Below are positions 20,101 through 32,239 of a stretch of DNA of 64,000 nt, one piece after another. Below the pieces are notes generated by a model. The model was not told where the DNA came from. It did no database searches and worked only from the letters and a program-made list of their open reading frames with translations. The position numbers and the translations under genes are program-made. The stretch is from contig CM065881.1 of NCBI GenBank assembly GCA_033439255.1, positions 1,116,001-1,180,000 on the forward strand, read 5' to 3'. Origin of the DNA: Hericium rajendrae. Lineage: Eukaryota; Basidiomycota; Agaricomycetes; Russulales; Hericiaceae. How positions within the stretch are numbered: position 1 is the first letter of the stretch; every line of letters starts with the position of its first letter.

Positions 20101-23100
20101 GAAGGCATCATTATGCACCCCGAGTTTGCCAAGAAACACCAGTTCCCCCTCAAGAAACTCCCTAAACCCTTTCCCGTTCGCAACGTGGACAACTCTGAAA
20201 ACATCATGGGCTGGGTCCGCTATTCCGTCAACCAGAACATCCGCATTTACGCCAAGGACTCGACGTCCTTCCATGAGGAGACAGCTGAGTTCTATCTCGT
20301 TGATATTGGTGACTATGACATTATCCTTGGGACCGATTGGTTACAGGAACACAACCCTGAAATTGATTGGGTCTCTCGTCGTGTTGACATGACTTGCTGC
20401 CCTCCCTCTTGCACCCTGAATAAGCCCCCGGTCAAAAACCTGTCCACTCGCTCAGAACGCCGCCAATCAGCCCCTCGTCCACCAGTCCTCAGTACCGCTG
20501 CTGTACTGCTCCCCCCACCTTGCCCCCTCCATTGCTCCCACTGCCCCCGCCATTTGTTCCTGCCCCACTTCCCAAATACGTGATCCCCGCTCGCCGAGTC
20601 CAAGGTGTCCGTCTTCGCCGCATCCACCTGTCCAAAGTCCCTGCACGTCTGTTTACTGAGGATGATGACCCGCGACCTAACGTCGATGATGACTGGGTTG
20701 AAGAGGGTCTTCGCCTAGCTGGTGTTCTCCCTGACTGGGACACACCACCCCCTCCAGATGACAACCCAGACTACCAACATACCATCCGTATCCGTCGCTC
20801 TTTCACCAATGCTCAGAAACTGGCTGAGCGTGTGGCCGCCCATGTTGCGGAGAAGTCCTTTGCTGAGATGGTTCCCCCTCAGTACCAGGATTTCCAACCC
20901 GTCTTCGATGAGGAATCCTCCCATCGCCTTCCTGAACATCACCCTTGGGATCACGCCATCGACCTGAAAGATGGTTTTGAACCCCGTTCATGCAAGGTCT
21001 ATCCCACGGCTCCCACTGAGCAGGAGGACCTCGATTCGTTCCTTGATGACCAGGTCAAAAAAGGCTACATCCGTACTATCGCACCCTCAACAAGGGCACC
21101 ATCAAGAATGAATATCCCCTGCCCCTCATCTCTGAACTCGTTGACAAGCTCAAGGGTGCCAAAGTCTTCTCCAAGATGGACGTTCGTTGGGGTTACAACA
21201 ACGTTCGCATCAAGGAGGGCGACGAATGGAAAGCCGCCTTCAAAACCAACCGCGGTCTCTTTGAACCCCTGGTGATGTTTTTTGGTCTTACAAACTCCCC
21301 TGCCACGTTCCAAGGAATGATGAATGAACTTTTCAAGGATCTCATCGACACAGGCAAAGTCGTCATCTACATGGACGATATCCTCATTTTTACCAAAACC
21401 CTCGAAGAACATCGCGACCTTGTGCGCAAGGTCCTCCAACGCCTCCAGGACAATGACCTCTTCCTCAAACCAGAGAAGTGCTCTTTCGAGCAGCCCTCCG
21501 TTGAGTTCCTCGGTCTCATCATCTCCCATAACACACTTGCCATGGACCCTGTCAAGGTTGCAGGCATCACTGAATGGCCTGCCCCCCGTAACGTCAAGGA
21601 CGTCCAGTCCTTTGTTGGCTTTGGCAACTTCTATCGACGCTTCATCCAGGACTTCTCCAAAGTTGCCCGTCCCATGTTTGACCTTACCAAGAAAGACCAT
21701 CCTTGGGCCTGGTCTGCTGAATGTCAACATGCCTTTGAGGCTCTTAAAGCTGTGTTCACCTCGTCCCCAGTCCTTATCATGCCTGACCCGTCCAAACCCT
21801 ACTTGGTTGAGGTCGATGCCTCAGACTATGCCACAGGAGGTATCCTATCCCAGCGCAGGGAGGACGAGCAATGGCACCCTGTTGCTTACATCTCCAAGGC
21901 CTTCACTGCCCCTGAACGCAACTACGATATTTATGACAAAGAACTCCTGGCCATCATCCGTGCCCTCGAAGCCTGGCGCCACTACCTGGAAGGCTCTCCC
22001 CATACTGTGGAGATCTGGACCGACCATAAGAACCTGGAATACTTCAAGTCTGCCCAAAAGCTGAGTCGTCGTCAGGCTCGCTGGGCTCTCTTCCTCACTC
22101 GTTTTGACTTCACCTTGATCCACAAACCCGGTATTCATCATCGGCCAGATGCCATGTCGAGACGACCTGACCATAGAGAGGGGGTGGATGACGACAACTC
22201 AGATTGTGTCCTCCTCGACCCCAAGTACTTCCAGATTCGTGCTACACGTCCAGCCGCTGTCAAGTCCATTGGCAATGCTGATCTCCACCAACACATTCGC
22301 AATGCCAAGACCAAGGATATTGAGGTCGTTCAAGCCCTTGACGTGATCCTGAACAACGGTCCTCGCTCCCTCGTCAAGAACCTCCAAGAATGGAACTACG
22401 AGGATGGCCTCATCCTCTTTCGTGGCAAAGTCTACATCCCTGCTGACAAGGACCTTCGGCGAGATATCGTCAAGCTGCATCACGACACTCCCATGGCTGG
22501 TCACCCCGGATGCTACAAGACCTATGAGCTCCTCAGTCGCAACTACTGGTGGCCCGGTATGTCTGTCTTCGTTCGTGATTATGTCGATGGCTGTGCTACC
22601 TGCCAGGCCACCAAGGTTCAAAATCACCGCCCCCATGTTGAAACAATCCCCAATGCCATCCCTACCCGTCCCTTCCAAGACATTACCTCGGACTTCATCG
22701 TCAAACTCCCAGAATGCCAAGGCTATGACTCCATCAATGTGGTCGTCGACCGTTTTACAAAGCACGTCTCCTTCACTCCTTGTAACGAGACCATTACCAG
22801 TGATGGCACAGTCGACATCCTTTTTGACAGGATTTATCGGAACTATGGCCTCTGGGAATGCCTCATCTCTGATCGTGGCCCACAGTACGCAGGCAAAGTC
22901 ATGCGTGGCGTCTTTGACAAACTTGGTATCAAGTCCTCCCTCAGCACCGCCTATCATCCACAGACCGATGGCGAGTCAGAACGCATCAATCAAGAACTCG
23001 AGCAGTTCCTTCGTACCTTCTGCAACTACCGTCAGGATGATTGGGTCCAATGGCTCCCTTACGCTGAGTTCTCGCACAACCACCGTATCCACAGCGCCAC

Positions 23101-23929
23101 TAACCGAGCTCCATTTGAAATGCTCCTCGGCTATATTCCCACTGCCATCCCCACTGTCAACCCCACATCATCTACACCTGCCGTCGAGGATCGCTTCCAT
23201 CATCTCGAACAACTTCGCACTGAGGTCCAGGCCAGCCTTCAAACAGCTGCTGATCTCATGAAGCGCAACAACCAGGACCATATGCACGACACCATCCACT
23301 TCCAGGTTGGTGACAAGGTCTGGCTCGACGGCAAGAACATCAAAACCACACGACCCAAAGCTAAGCTTGCTGATCGACACCTGGGACCTTTCGAAATCAC
23401 TGACGTCCTGGGCCCAGTCTCTTATCGACTGAAGCTGCCGCCCACCTGGCGTATCCACCCGGTGTTCCACACGTCCCTGTTGTCCCCTTACAAGGAAACC
23501 GATGCTCATGGTCCCAACTTCCCTGCACCACCACCTGACCTTGTGGAGGGTGAGGAAGAGTATGAAGTTGAGTCTGTCCTCGATGCTCGTCTCACCCGGA
23601 ACAAACGCGGCATTGAATATCTTGTCAAATGGGCAGGCTACCCTGATTCAGAGAATCAGTGGCTTTCGCATACCTCCCTTTCCAATGCCCATGGTGCAAT
23701 TACCGACTTCTACACCTGCCATCCGCATGCACTCAAGGCTCCCAATCTTCGTGGACTCATCTACCTCGACCCCGTCCATGCTCATCACGCACTCCAGGCG
23801 AAAGTGCGTCTTAGAGAGGGGGTGATGTCATGGATCGCTCCATTTCTCTCCGCCTTCTTCTCTGCCATCAAGGCATCGCGTCGGTCATGTGCTCCAGCAG
23901 CCCCATCACATGTTCACTTCCTCACATGA
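20101..23929 (+). CDS. Gypsy pol, remainder (protease end, RT, RNase H, integrase, chromodomain)
   Basis: Gypsy sequence resumes with the second half of the protease region (DYDIILGTDWL near 20313-20345), a proline-rich linker, reverse transcriptase (RT start near 20880; YMDD near 21368), RNase H, the HHCC and catalytic regions of integrase, and the chromodomain (YLVKWAGYPDSENQW near 23617-23661). From 21206 to the LTR it is almost the same as the pol at 1-2721, differing at roughly two dozen residues. Fossil; no attempt is made to judge function. Confidence 0.9.
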
Positions 23930-24248
23930 CCTGGGGCTATCCTTCACCCATGTCCTTGTTCCCCTTTGGGACATCCTATTGTTCTCCCTCCCATTGTTCT
24001 CCTTTTGGCCACCATTGTTCTCACTCTATTGTTCGACCCATTATGGTGTCCATTGTTCTTTTCCCATTGTCGTCCCAGTACTTATAGGCTCCCTGTCGCT
24101 CGCCTATTTCCCTAGATTGTCCATTTCGTCTGTACCGTACTGTACCTCCAATACAGGTCACTGCGCTGCTAGTCGCTCTCTGCTCTCTCACTCCCATCAT
24201 CGCTGGTGACTTGGGTGGTTCTCTGCTGTCTACGACCGAGTCTTGACA
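23823..24248 (+). repeat. 3' LTR of the downstream Gypsy copy (426 bp)
   Basis: TGATGTCA...TCTTGACA, preceded by a purine-rich tract; same length as 2615-3040 with about six mismatches, almost all transitions. Confidence 0.93.
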
Positions 24249-25535
24249 CTGACCAGCCTTGCTGGCGCGATCTTCAACAATAAGGATGACAAAAAGGGTC
24301 ATCAAGATATCCACCGATGGCACTTCGAGCAAGTGAAGCGGCGGCTCGAGGACAAGAAATGCAGCATCAAATTCCCCTCAACAAGCAACACGCGTTTTCA
24401 ATCCCACTGTGACGGTGCAGGCGAGCTTGTTACGTATTGCTCTGAATACATCACCTTTCTTGAAGACATCCGTGATAATAAAGAAAAACATAACTTCAAT
24501 CACATCGAGCTAAATGTCTACAATGCCCTCCACGACATCCCGACTCTCACTGAGCTCGCTGTTCTTGTCCTCTATGCTCAAGTAATCACACATCCATACA
24601 TGAGGCTGGTCCGAGGCCCCGGTGTTGAGAGCGTAAATCTTCTGGATCTTGGGCCGCTCCATCAAGATTTACGTACACATATCAGTGAGATCATTGCCGA
24701 CCCTGATGCCGTTCTTGATTCACTCAGTTTGGAGGAAGAGCACTGGAAGACAGCTACTCTAGATCAGAAACCTTGGATGAACCCTAAAGCTATTGAAGCT
24801 ATCGCCTCTCTGAAGCCAAATTTGCCCCATCTCAAAACTATGCTTGTTGCTTTCATGAGAGGTGCACTCGAGACGTGGGAGAGATTCTCGGCAGAATTTA
24901 TGCCGGGAAGCTTGATTGACACTGCTTCTGATGCCGAGAGAGATCTAGCCTACATGCCATCGACAAATGATTCAAACAAAGGCGCTCTTGGTCAGATGCG
25001 CCAAAATGCGCAAGCTCGGCCCAGTGAAACATCTCAACATCAGTCTGCACGGGCATCATTCCACCGTAACAATACTCAAGATTTCATGGATGCAAAGTTT
25101 GGGGAGGATGATCACCACTTCGTGATGCTCAAGGCACGAGAAGTTGATGCAAGCAAGGCACCGGCAAAATTTCGAGCCGAGCTGATGGCCAGACAGCACG
25201 CGACGGCAAATGGGAAGCGTAAACAGGATGAAGCCCGTGCATCAAAGAAGACGGAATTGTATCATGCGCTCTCTCAAGTTGTGCTCGTTTTCGAGCAGGA
25301 GGCTGTTCTGAAGCTGTCTGTTAAGCAGCTGGAACAGCAGCTCGAGGTTTATCATGTGGTGAAGTGCGACAGTGAGGTACCAATTAAGGCTCGTCTCAAG
25401 AATAAGGAAGCCAAGAGAGAGGCTCTTTTTGCTGCTATCTCGCGCTCAAAGTCATCACCTGCCGAGTCCGATGGTTCTATAGCCGCTGTTCCCGAAACAT
25501 CTCATGCGGGGTCGGGCGAGCTCACTGAGCGATAA
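24249..25535 (+). pseudogene. Unrecognised protein gene truncated by Gypsy insertion
   Basis: The frame is open straight out of the LTR with no start codon (LTSLAGAIFNNKDDKKG...), so its 5' part was cut off and should lie left of the window. It encodes about 425 residues, helical and charged, with TRFQSHCDGAGELVTYC, ETNVYNALHDIPTLTEL-like and NNTQDFMDAKFG segments. The layout, with a conserved TRFQSH segment and a helical tail, vaguely recalls hAT-like transposases and repeated agaricomycete proteins, but I cannot name a domain. Its last codons overlap the presumed left end of the CACTA-like element at 25523, so the original 3' end may lie elsewhere. Confidence 0.6.
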
Positions 25536-25886
25536 GAACCCCACGAAATTTGCCATCCGTTTGCATGAATTCCTTGTTTCACGCACTCTTCGGGTGAACC
25601 TTGACTTCACATAGACATGAAATGGCAGTGAATTTCATTTCTTGTTCTTTGTATAGTGATTGTGGTACAGCTTCTGGTGAAATTCACTCAATTTCGACAT
25701 GATTTTCATGATGTGATAAAGCTCGCAACATGAGGCTACAAAGCTCATAATTTGAGACTACGTATGCTTATAATCTGATGAACATGGCAGTACATAGCAC
25801 GTAGAGAGGCCGAGTGATAGCGCAACGCGAGCACCGTTGACGAGTGCATGGAGCAAGTAAAGACGGTGAGAACAGTACAGGAAGTC
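25536..25886. other. Left subterminal region of the CACTA-like element
   Basis: No gene. Contains GTGAAATTCACTCA and CAGTGAATTTCATT, matching motifs near 30750-31060 in inverted or direct sense. Confidence 0.6.
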
Positions 25887-28800
25887 TCAACCGTCTTCGA
25901 GCTCATCCCCGGCATCGTTAAAGAGAGCTGCCACCCCCATTCGTTGGACAAATGCCCAGTGATCAGCCGGATCACTGGATGGCACTCGTCCAACGAGCTC
26001 CTCGAGGCAGCTGATGTCGAGTATGAGGGATGTCCCGAACTGTTTGAAGTATCGCATCCCGAGCCTGTTCTTGCTGTCCAACTTCGCTGGTGCAATAAGT
26101 GCAAGAAGTAGGGATCGAGAGGACTCCGAATGGCCAATGGGCAGCAACGACCGGCTAGGAAACTCGATGGGCATGTCCACCTGGAACAAGGAAAGCAGCT
26201 GCCCGTAGAAGATCTTGTCCTGCATTTCTGGGGGCTTGTTTTTCTTGTGACGGCCCCGATCAACCGAGGCAGTGTACTAGGGCATAGACTGAGAGAGAAT
26301 AGCATGACGAAAGGACAAAGCTGATGCGTACCTTTACAAAAGTTGCATCTCGTGATGAAGGCCCTACGCTTTCCTCTCCCATCTCTTTCGCCCTGAGAGT
26401 GAACTTCTTATCGTGAAATCGGAGCTTACCCCATTGAATAACTGTCTGAGGCAATTGCTGCAGAGCTTCCTTGTGACAAATGCCATAGTTCATTGTAAGA
26501 TGCACGGCAATCTTCTTGCGCAATGACAAGTCCGGTGTTTTTCGAACACATGGCTTCAGTAGAGCGATATCAGGATCTGTCGGTGTGTCAGCTCTATCTC
26601 TACTAGTTACATACCATGAAAATGGCATGACTTACAATTGTCGATGCGTTGACCGGTCAACTCCTCGGCTCTCCGATCACTAAGATTGAGAGTCTCATGC
26701 AAATTGTAAATGGCCTTGAGTTGATTCAGTTGCGCAATGTCGCAGACCCGATTGGCCAAGCTCGTATAAGGTGCTTTTTTGCTCTTGACTGCCGGAAGCA
26801 GTGAGCCACAAAAACATTCCATAACGAATGCCCAGTAGCACCACACTGGGCCCATCTGGCGTATGTCGTCGGCAATATGGAGTAGCGAGTGGATAGGCAG
26901 GGTACAGACACAAAGACGACTTTCTTCATATTGATAGTAAATTCTGTGTGAAAACAGTCAGTAGGGCCTTGGATAGACTACGAGATTCAAGAGACAGTAA
27001 CAAACCGTTCAAATTCTGTTACCCACTCTGCGAATCCATGCTCTATCTCGTTGATATCGTCTTCCGAGAGACTTAATTGCAGGCACATGTTGATCAACTT
27101 GACGAGTGCGATGAAATGCTCGTAGTAGACTGCGCGCGAGAAACGGCGACGCATAAGGACAGGTCCAAGAAGGGTCGCAAACAAGAGCCAGGATTCGGCG
27201 ATAAAATGGTGATGCTCACTTGATATATTAGGAACGCGGCATCCAAAAGCGGACGGGATGGTGTCTCCGCTTTCAGTGCACCCCTTGCCGATTGCTTCCC
27301 AGACAGACGGAGATATCTCATAGTCCTCGCATCCTACATCTAAGCCCTTGTAGGTTCCTGTCCATAATGAAATAAGAGTCTGCAGAACATTCTCAATCAC
27401 AGCATGCATGAAATCGTGAGGAAAACAGATAGGAAAGATGAGGCTCGAAAGTTGAATGAGAATCGGCAGGCCCTTGATGCCAGACTCTTTGGCATGACGC
27501 TCGGCCTCACCGTCAGTTGACGCTGCTTCAACTTGTGTTGCTTGGCGTACAAACTGATCGTGGGTCCGCCGTGGGAGATTGAGAGGGTCATAAGAATCCC
27601 CTTCATGTCGATGTAGTGGTGTGTAGTGTGTTGTTACCTGAGGGTGTGAATAGTCACGGATGCCAAAGATGCGACAGGAACGACATGGCGACAAGCCATT
27701 GTGACCCTTCATTCGCATCAGCTTTGCGACAGCTGGCATGTCACCGAAGACAAGAAACAGATAGGCATGCAGGATGAAGAGCCTCCATAGCGTCGAGTCG
27801 AAGGCAGAGATGCCTTTCGCTAGTGTGAGGAACTCGTCGACCAGTGGAACATAAAATGAATCCATGTCTTTAGGTTGCTTTGGCCCTGGAATGACGCCAA
27901 AGCAGATCACATTATTTAGCTGAAAACGGATCTCAGGCGGAAGATTGAAGTTGAATCCGATGATAGGCCAACAAGTCTGCTTGCGGCGTTTGAACGGACA
28001 GAAGCCATCTGTCGAGATGCCCATTGCGATGTCGGTTGGCTGCGAGAAGAATGTATGTGGAAGGGTATCTCCGCCGATGGTAACTCTTGTATGCAGCAAA
28101 TGGCGGTATGTCGACCCATCAAAGACATCCTCGATCGGACCATGTCCATGAGGGTAATCTGCACGGTATCGCATCTTCTTGGTGATGGACTTATCTAGGA
28201 ACATATTCACAAGGCGAGGGATGAGCGGGAGATATGAGAATGTCTTCCTGGGCCGACCTGAGTGCCCGTCATAGCGAGGCTCGTTGCAATACGGACAGGT
28301 GCTAAGTGGCTCATAGGAGCCTGTGAAACAACAGCACGAGTTGATACAGCACGAATACTTGACTGGCTTGATGCCAGAGAGAAAAGCTATACGTGTCTGC
28401 AGCCGTTGTAGCGACAAGAGGTCCGCAAGCTCTGGAAACCCGTGTTGAAGCATGGAATATGAACGTGCACCCAGACCGATTCCAACGCGCACATTGTGGG
28501 CACGGATTGATCGCATGTCATCCTCAGATAAAATATGACCTATGAGGCTTTCAATTAGCGTGCGACAATATTTGCAGAAATGAATGCATACCTCTCGACA
28601 TTGTCTCTGCCACAAATTCCTCTTCAAGGATCTCTCCTGGACCCAATCCCTTCAACCATGACGGTACTCCTACATCATCCGCGCCATCTGCATCATCGAC
28701 CTCGTCCAAATCTGACCATCCGAGCTCAGCACCGTCGATATCTTCAACACCGGCTTGCTGTGAATCGGTATCTGACTCGGCACTGAAAACCTCGTCGAAC

Positions 28801-29141
28801 ATGGCAGGAAGCTGTCGAAATGATGATGGACCAGCATTGAGGGACATAGGAATGGGCGCGGGTTCGTCAATATCCATGGGGGTATCGAGGGCATGTTCTG
28901 GGTATGATGTCGAGGCTGATGATGACTCATTTCCTGGAAACTGATCTGTCTCATACGGATGCTCCATAGAAGGAGGGCTACGTTTTTGCGTACGACGCAC
29001 AACAATACGCTGTCGAACACGATTGAGCGCCTGGCTGCGCTGTCGAGCTGCAACGATTGCGGCTGTTCCCTGCCCTTCTTGAAGATGGCGTATCTGCTGC
29101 CTTCTGCTAATCTCGCGCTTGCATCCACAGGGGCAAACCAT
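25887..29141 (-). CDS. Tnp2-family (CACTA/En-Spm) transposase
   Basis: Starts MVCPCGCKREISRRQQ (29141) with a Cys-rich N-terminus and an acidic linker, then the Tnp2 core: a CX2C-type ribbon (STCPYCNEPRY near 28285), a first catalytic aspartate region (GISTDGFCPFKRRKQTCW near 27990-28045), FGDMPAVAKLMRMKGH plus CRSC (near 27680-27760), and FPHDFMHAVIENVLQ (near 27385-27430). Later exons give GPVWCYWAFVMECFCGSLLP (near 26800-26855) and a C-terminal region ending LEDG at 25887. About five introns, including 26942-27005, fit GT-AG rules. The enzyme would excise and insert the element. I saw no clear disruption, but did not check every junction. It is divergent from the small gene at 29600. Confidence 0.85.
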
Positions 29142-29599
29142 GGTCCGTGTTAGGCACAACTGAAGGTGCGTGTAGAGGGAGAAATTTACTAGCTAAGACC
29201 AATGTCAGTCAAAATTCAGATTGGTTGCACGAACATTTACCTTCGTAGAAACGGAAACCTGAATGCTCTAGTGCACTGCGATGAACTTCGGGAGTAACAA
29301 TGTCGATAAGGTTAGAGGCTAGTCGCCGCATAGGTAAGTAAGGCAGTCAGGCCTCGATACGGGATCGAGCATTAGGCCTACGCTCGTACGGTCAGATGAC
29401 AGCTGGAATGATATCATTCCTCTTTGGGTAGGCCCCACAGCTGCACCACTGGTGGCGAGCCTCGAAACTTAAGCTTCAAGCTCAAGTCCAACAAGGTGCA
29501 TCCTGTCTTCCATCATCGAATCATACATCCTCTCGTGACCCACTTTGTATACCAGATGCCGACCGTATTGCTGAGCACTGTCATCTTTTTCTTTTAAAT
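29142..29599. other. Intergenic promoter region between two divergent CACTA genes
   Basis: No frame of note; it presumably holds both promoters. A 5' untranslated exon of the transposase may reach 29240 (ACTTAC/CTAGC splice-like signals on the minus strand). Confidence 0.4.
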
Positions 29600-30636
29600 A
29601 TGACTCGCACTCGTTCAAGTCGACAGGATACCGGCCCCAAGGCCCCAGGTGCGGGCTCAGCTACAGATTCGGGGCGACGTACCAAGCACGACACACACAA
29701 GATTAAGCAGGCGAAGAGGGACAAGGACGCGGACCAACTTGCTAAGAAGTTGCGGGATGAGGCGAAGAGAAAGCGCATGGATGCAGCCGTGCAGAGAGCA
29801 CAGGAAGAGGCGACTGTCGAACGCCCTGACGATACTGAGGCAGTCCGTCATCTCAAACGTGCGTCTTGACTTTAGCATATCATATTTTGACTCAGAGACT
29901 ATACATGTGCTTCAGAGCAACTCGATGAGGCGAAAGCGGAACGGGACGCGGCACAAGATGAATTGAGCAGGGTCGACAAAGACCCTTCGCAGTCCCGTCA
30001 GGATTTTCCTGCCAATGACTCGATCGAGCGTCCGCCAAACCTGTCCAAGATGACTGTTGCAGAGATGCGGGAATTATTACATCTCGCTGGCGACGAGCAT
30101 GATGACGAATGGAACGAAATACGGGTGCGTTGTTTGCTGTTTAGATAGCATGACATCTGCCACTGATTGTTCATAGGCATCAGTCCGGTATAACATGGAC
30201 GGCGCTCGCTTCGACATGAAGCGTGTCTTCAAAGATCAGAGGTCTCGTAAAGTTACAAACCTCTATGCTGCAGTGCGAAATCATTTGGTGTACTTTATCT
30301 CATGCCCCTTGCCTCACTGTTCAACTTCAGATCGAGGAAGAGTGCCCGATCCTCTGTAGCTGCCGGAACAACTGGGGGGCAGAACACCTCGTCAAGGAGA
30401 CGTTTTCTGCTCGCAAGACATATCGATCGTGCAAGAATAATGAGAATAGCTACCGTTCTCGCAAGCAACGTGAACGCCGCGCCCGTCGTGCTCAATCGTC
30501 CGGAACTCGCTCGCAGACCTCCCCAGCATTGGCTGAGCAGCCACCTAGTGATGATGAGGACTCGGGCTCTGGCGCGTCGAGCGGCAGCAACTCCAGCATT
30601 GAATCTCAGTCGGACACCCCAGATTTGTCGGACTAA
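29600..30636 (+). CDS. Small charged coiled-coil partner protein of the CACTA-like element
   Basis: Four exons read cleanly: MTRTRSSRQDTG (29600-29859), then after an intron ending at 29912 a coiled-coil segment (QLDEAKAERDAAQDELS), then ASVRYNMDGARFDMKRVF, then IEEECPILCSCRNNWGAEHL to the stop at 30636. The product is about 230 residues, Lys/Arg/Asp/Glu-rich, with an acidic Ser-rich tail (SDTPDLSD). Such small second genes commonly accompany basidiomycete CACTA transposases; by analogy with plant TnpA it could bind subterminal repeats, but this is inference. No domain is recognised. Confidence 0.72.
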
Positions 30637-31077
30637 AGGCCATTTGACCCCGCGCGGGGCCGCGCTATGCATAGCTATGCAGTGACATCGCACGTATATA
30701 TTGTATATTTATTGTCAATATACCATATGCATTGGACTCCGTGGGTGTGCATGTGAGATTTCAGTACTTTTGGTGCGAAATTCATGTTGTTAGGACCTGC
30801 CCGGCACGCTGAATGATGCACACATGAAACTTCACTCAATTAAGGATGAAATTTATGCTGTATGGTGATTTGCCTTGACAGCAAAGTTCACAAAAAGTAC
30901 AGCGAAATCAAGTACATGAAACGGACAGAAACTACGTGAATCTGGACCTACATTGTCATGCCATCTTCAGTGTAATTTCACGCCTATAGCGTGAAAGTCA
31001 CTGTCAAACACGGCGACTTCCGCTGGTATTTGGCGTGAAATATACCATGAAATTCGCGCAGTTTGTGGTGCTCAGTG
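30637..31077. other. Right subterminal region of the CACTA-like element
   Basis: No gene. It carries many copies of GTGAAAT/TGAAATTC-like units (e.g. TTGGTGCGAAATTCATG, GGCGTGAAATATACC), ending at the candidate terminal repeat 31070-31077. Confidence 0.6.
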
Positions 31078-31832
31078 GGATCAGCTCATGGATCAAGATG
31101 ATGACTGGGAAGCGCTGACTGCGTCAGCAGAAACCTTGCTCGCCAGTAAGATTTTGGGATCATGATGCATGCGACCGGTGAAGCTTCTTTCTGACTTGCT
31201 GAAAGAACGGGATGTCTGTCTTGTCTACGTCACGTCTGACTACTTAACAAGAGAGTACAAGTAATAAAGTAAATCGTATACAAAGTGAAATCGGAGCGGG
31301 TGACTTGTCTATCACTGCGATGTTACCGAGTGTTCCGTGACATGTCACAAGACTGTTGGGTCTAACCCGTCAGCTCATATTGAACCCTGAAACTTGCAGC
31401 AACTATGACTTCAAGCAGCGAATGCATTTTTACGAACTCAGAAGCCAGATTTTGCACTGTTGAGAGAGATAAGAGCATGTCGCCAGAATGTCACATTTCT
31501 CGTGACAATGTCACTCTTTGTACATGTGTACGAGAAAGGTTGATGGAGGCTTCATTTCGGTGGTGGGAGAAACCTTGGCTAGCAAGGTAATGAGGAAGTC
31601 TTATATTATCAAAAGTAGTTCTCAAATTCACTACACTTCGAGTTTACCTCAATGCAGTGACTTTTTGCCTTTCGATACATATACTTTATCTTGTTTCGAG
31701 CGCATTACATCGCCTGGACTACCGCTGGACGCGGAAACGGGACTAAGTTCAACTTTCATTGCCGCGTTTGGTTAGATCCGCTTACATACGCGTCACGGAT
31801 ACGGGCATCGTCAATGCCCACCTCCAGTACTA
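31078..31832. other. No gene recognised
   Basis: At 31078-31165 the plus strand reads WDQLMDQDDDWEALTA... before a stop; it could be the displaced 3' end of the gene cut at 25523, but this is speculative. The rest is unremarkable. Confidence 0.3.
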
Positions 31833-32043
31833 ACGGTAAAGAAGTACGTTATGTCACGCGTTATTCTCCCCTTCTACGCGCGGGGAGCGTCACGGCAAGC
31901 ATCAGACAAGGTCGAGTCTCTATGGGAGGCTTGCAGCGAGATATCCGCATGGCAAGTGTACGTATTCATGCACTGACTTACCTTCGTGTTTGGACTTCAA
32001 GTCAACGCCTGTTGCTGCACGCAGCGTTCGTCATTTATGGCTA
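31833..32043 (+). repeat. 0.2-kb dispersed repeat, copy 1
   Basis: From ACGGTAAAGAAG to TATGGCTA this matches 40289-40509 at roughly nine bases in ten with a few indels. Contains an internal CTCCCC...GGGGAG hairpin. No coding potential; the family is unknown. Confidence 0.8.
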
Positions 32044-32239
32044 GGACATGTTTGGATCTCACTGATAGAGACAGCATCTTACCATTAAACGCATAAGATA
32101 CCTTCTTCCTTTACTAGCAGTATATCGAGACTGCCACCACTTATACGCACTACTGAGTAAACCGATGCACGTCGCCGCAATGCGCATCTGCGTCAATCAT
32201 CCACGGAGACTCGCTTTCGCCCAGCTCCCACCATGTTCT

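Larger units (their letters stand above)
2615..24248 (+). mobile_element. Ty3/Gypsy retrotransposon, downstream copy, split by two DNA transposons
   Basis: From the shared LTR the element runs through gag (3041-3861 and 16280-16756), the start of pol with an aspartic protease, then the rest of pol to the LTR at 23823-24248. Two unrelated DNA transposons lie inside it (3862-16277 and 16984-20098). Without them the element would be about 6.1 kb, normal for the family. It is broken by these two large insertions; the remaining parts look young, as LTR divergence is about 1.4%. Confidence 0.92.
25523..31077. mobile_element. Tnp2/CACTA-like DNA transposon
   Basis: A Tnp2-family transposase (minus) and a small divergent gene (plus) lie between two regions rich in the motif TGAAATTCAC and its complement (25560-25730 and 30750-31060). 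CACTGAGC at 25523-25530 and its complement at 31070-31077 are good candidates for the terminal repeats, since CACTA elements start CACT and carry subterminal repeats just inside. The three-base flanks (GCT and GGA) do not match, so exact ends are unproven. Confidence 0.7.

Noticed and set aside
31070-31077. Firm CACTA boundaries with a target duplication
   Set aside because: The eight-base inverted match is reasonable, but adjoining triplets differ (GCT versus GGA), so the ends are given as candidates only.
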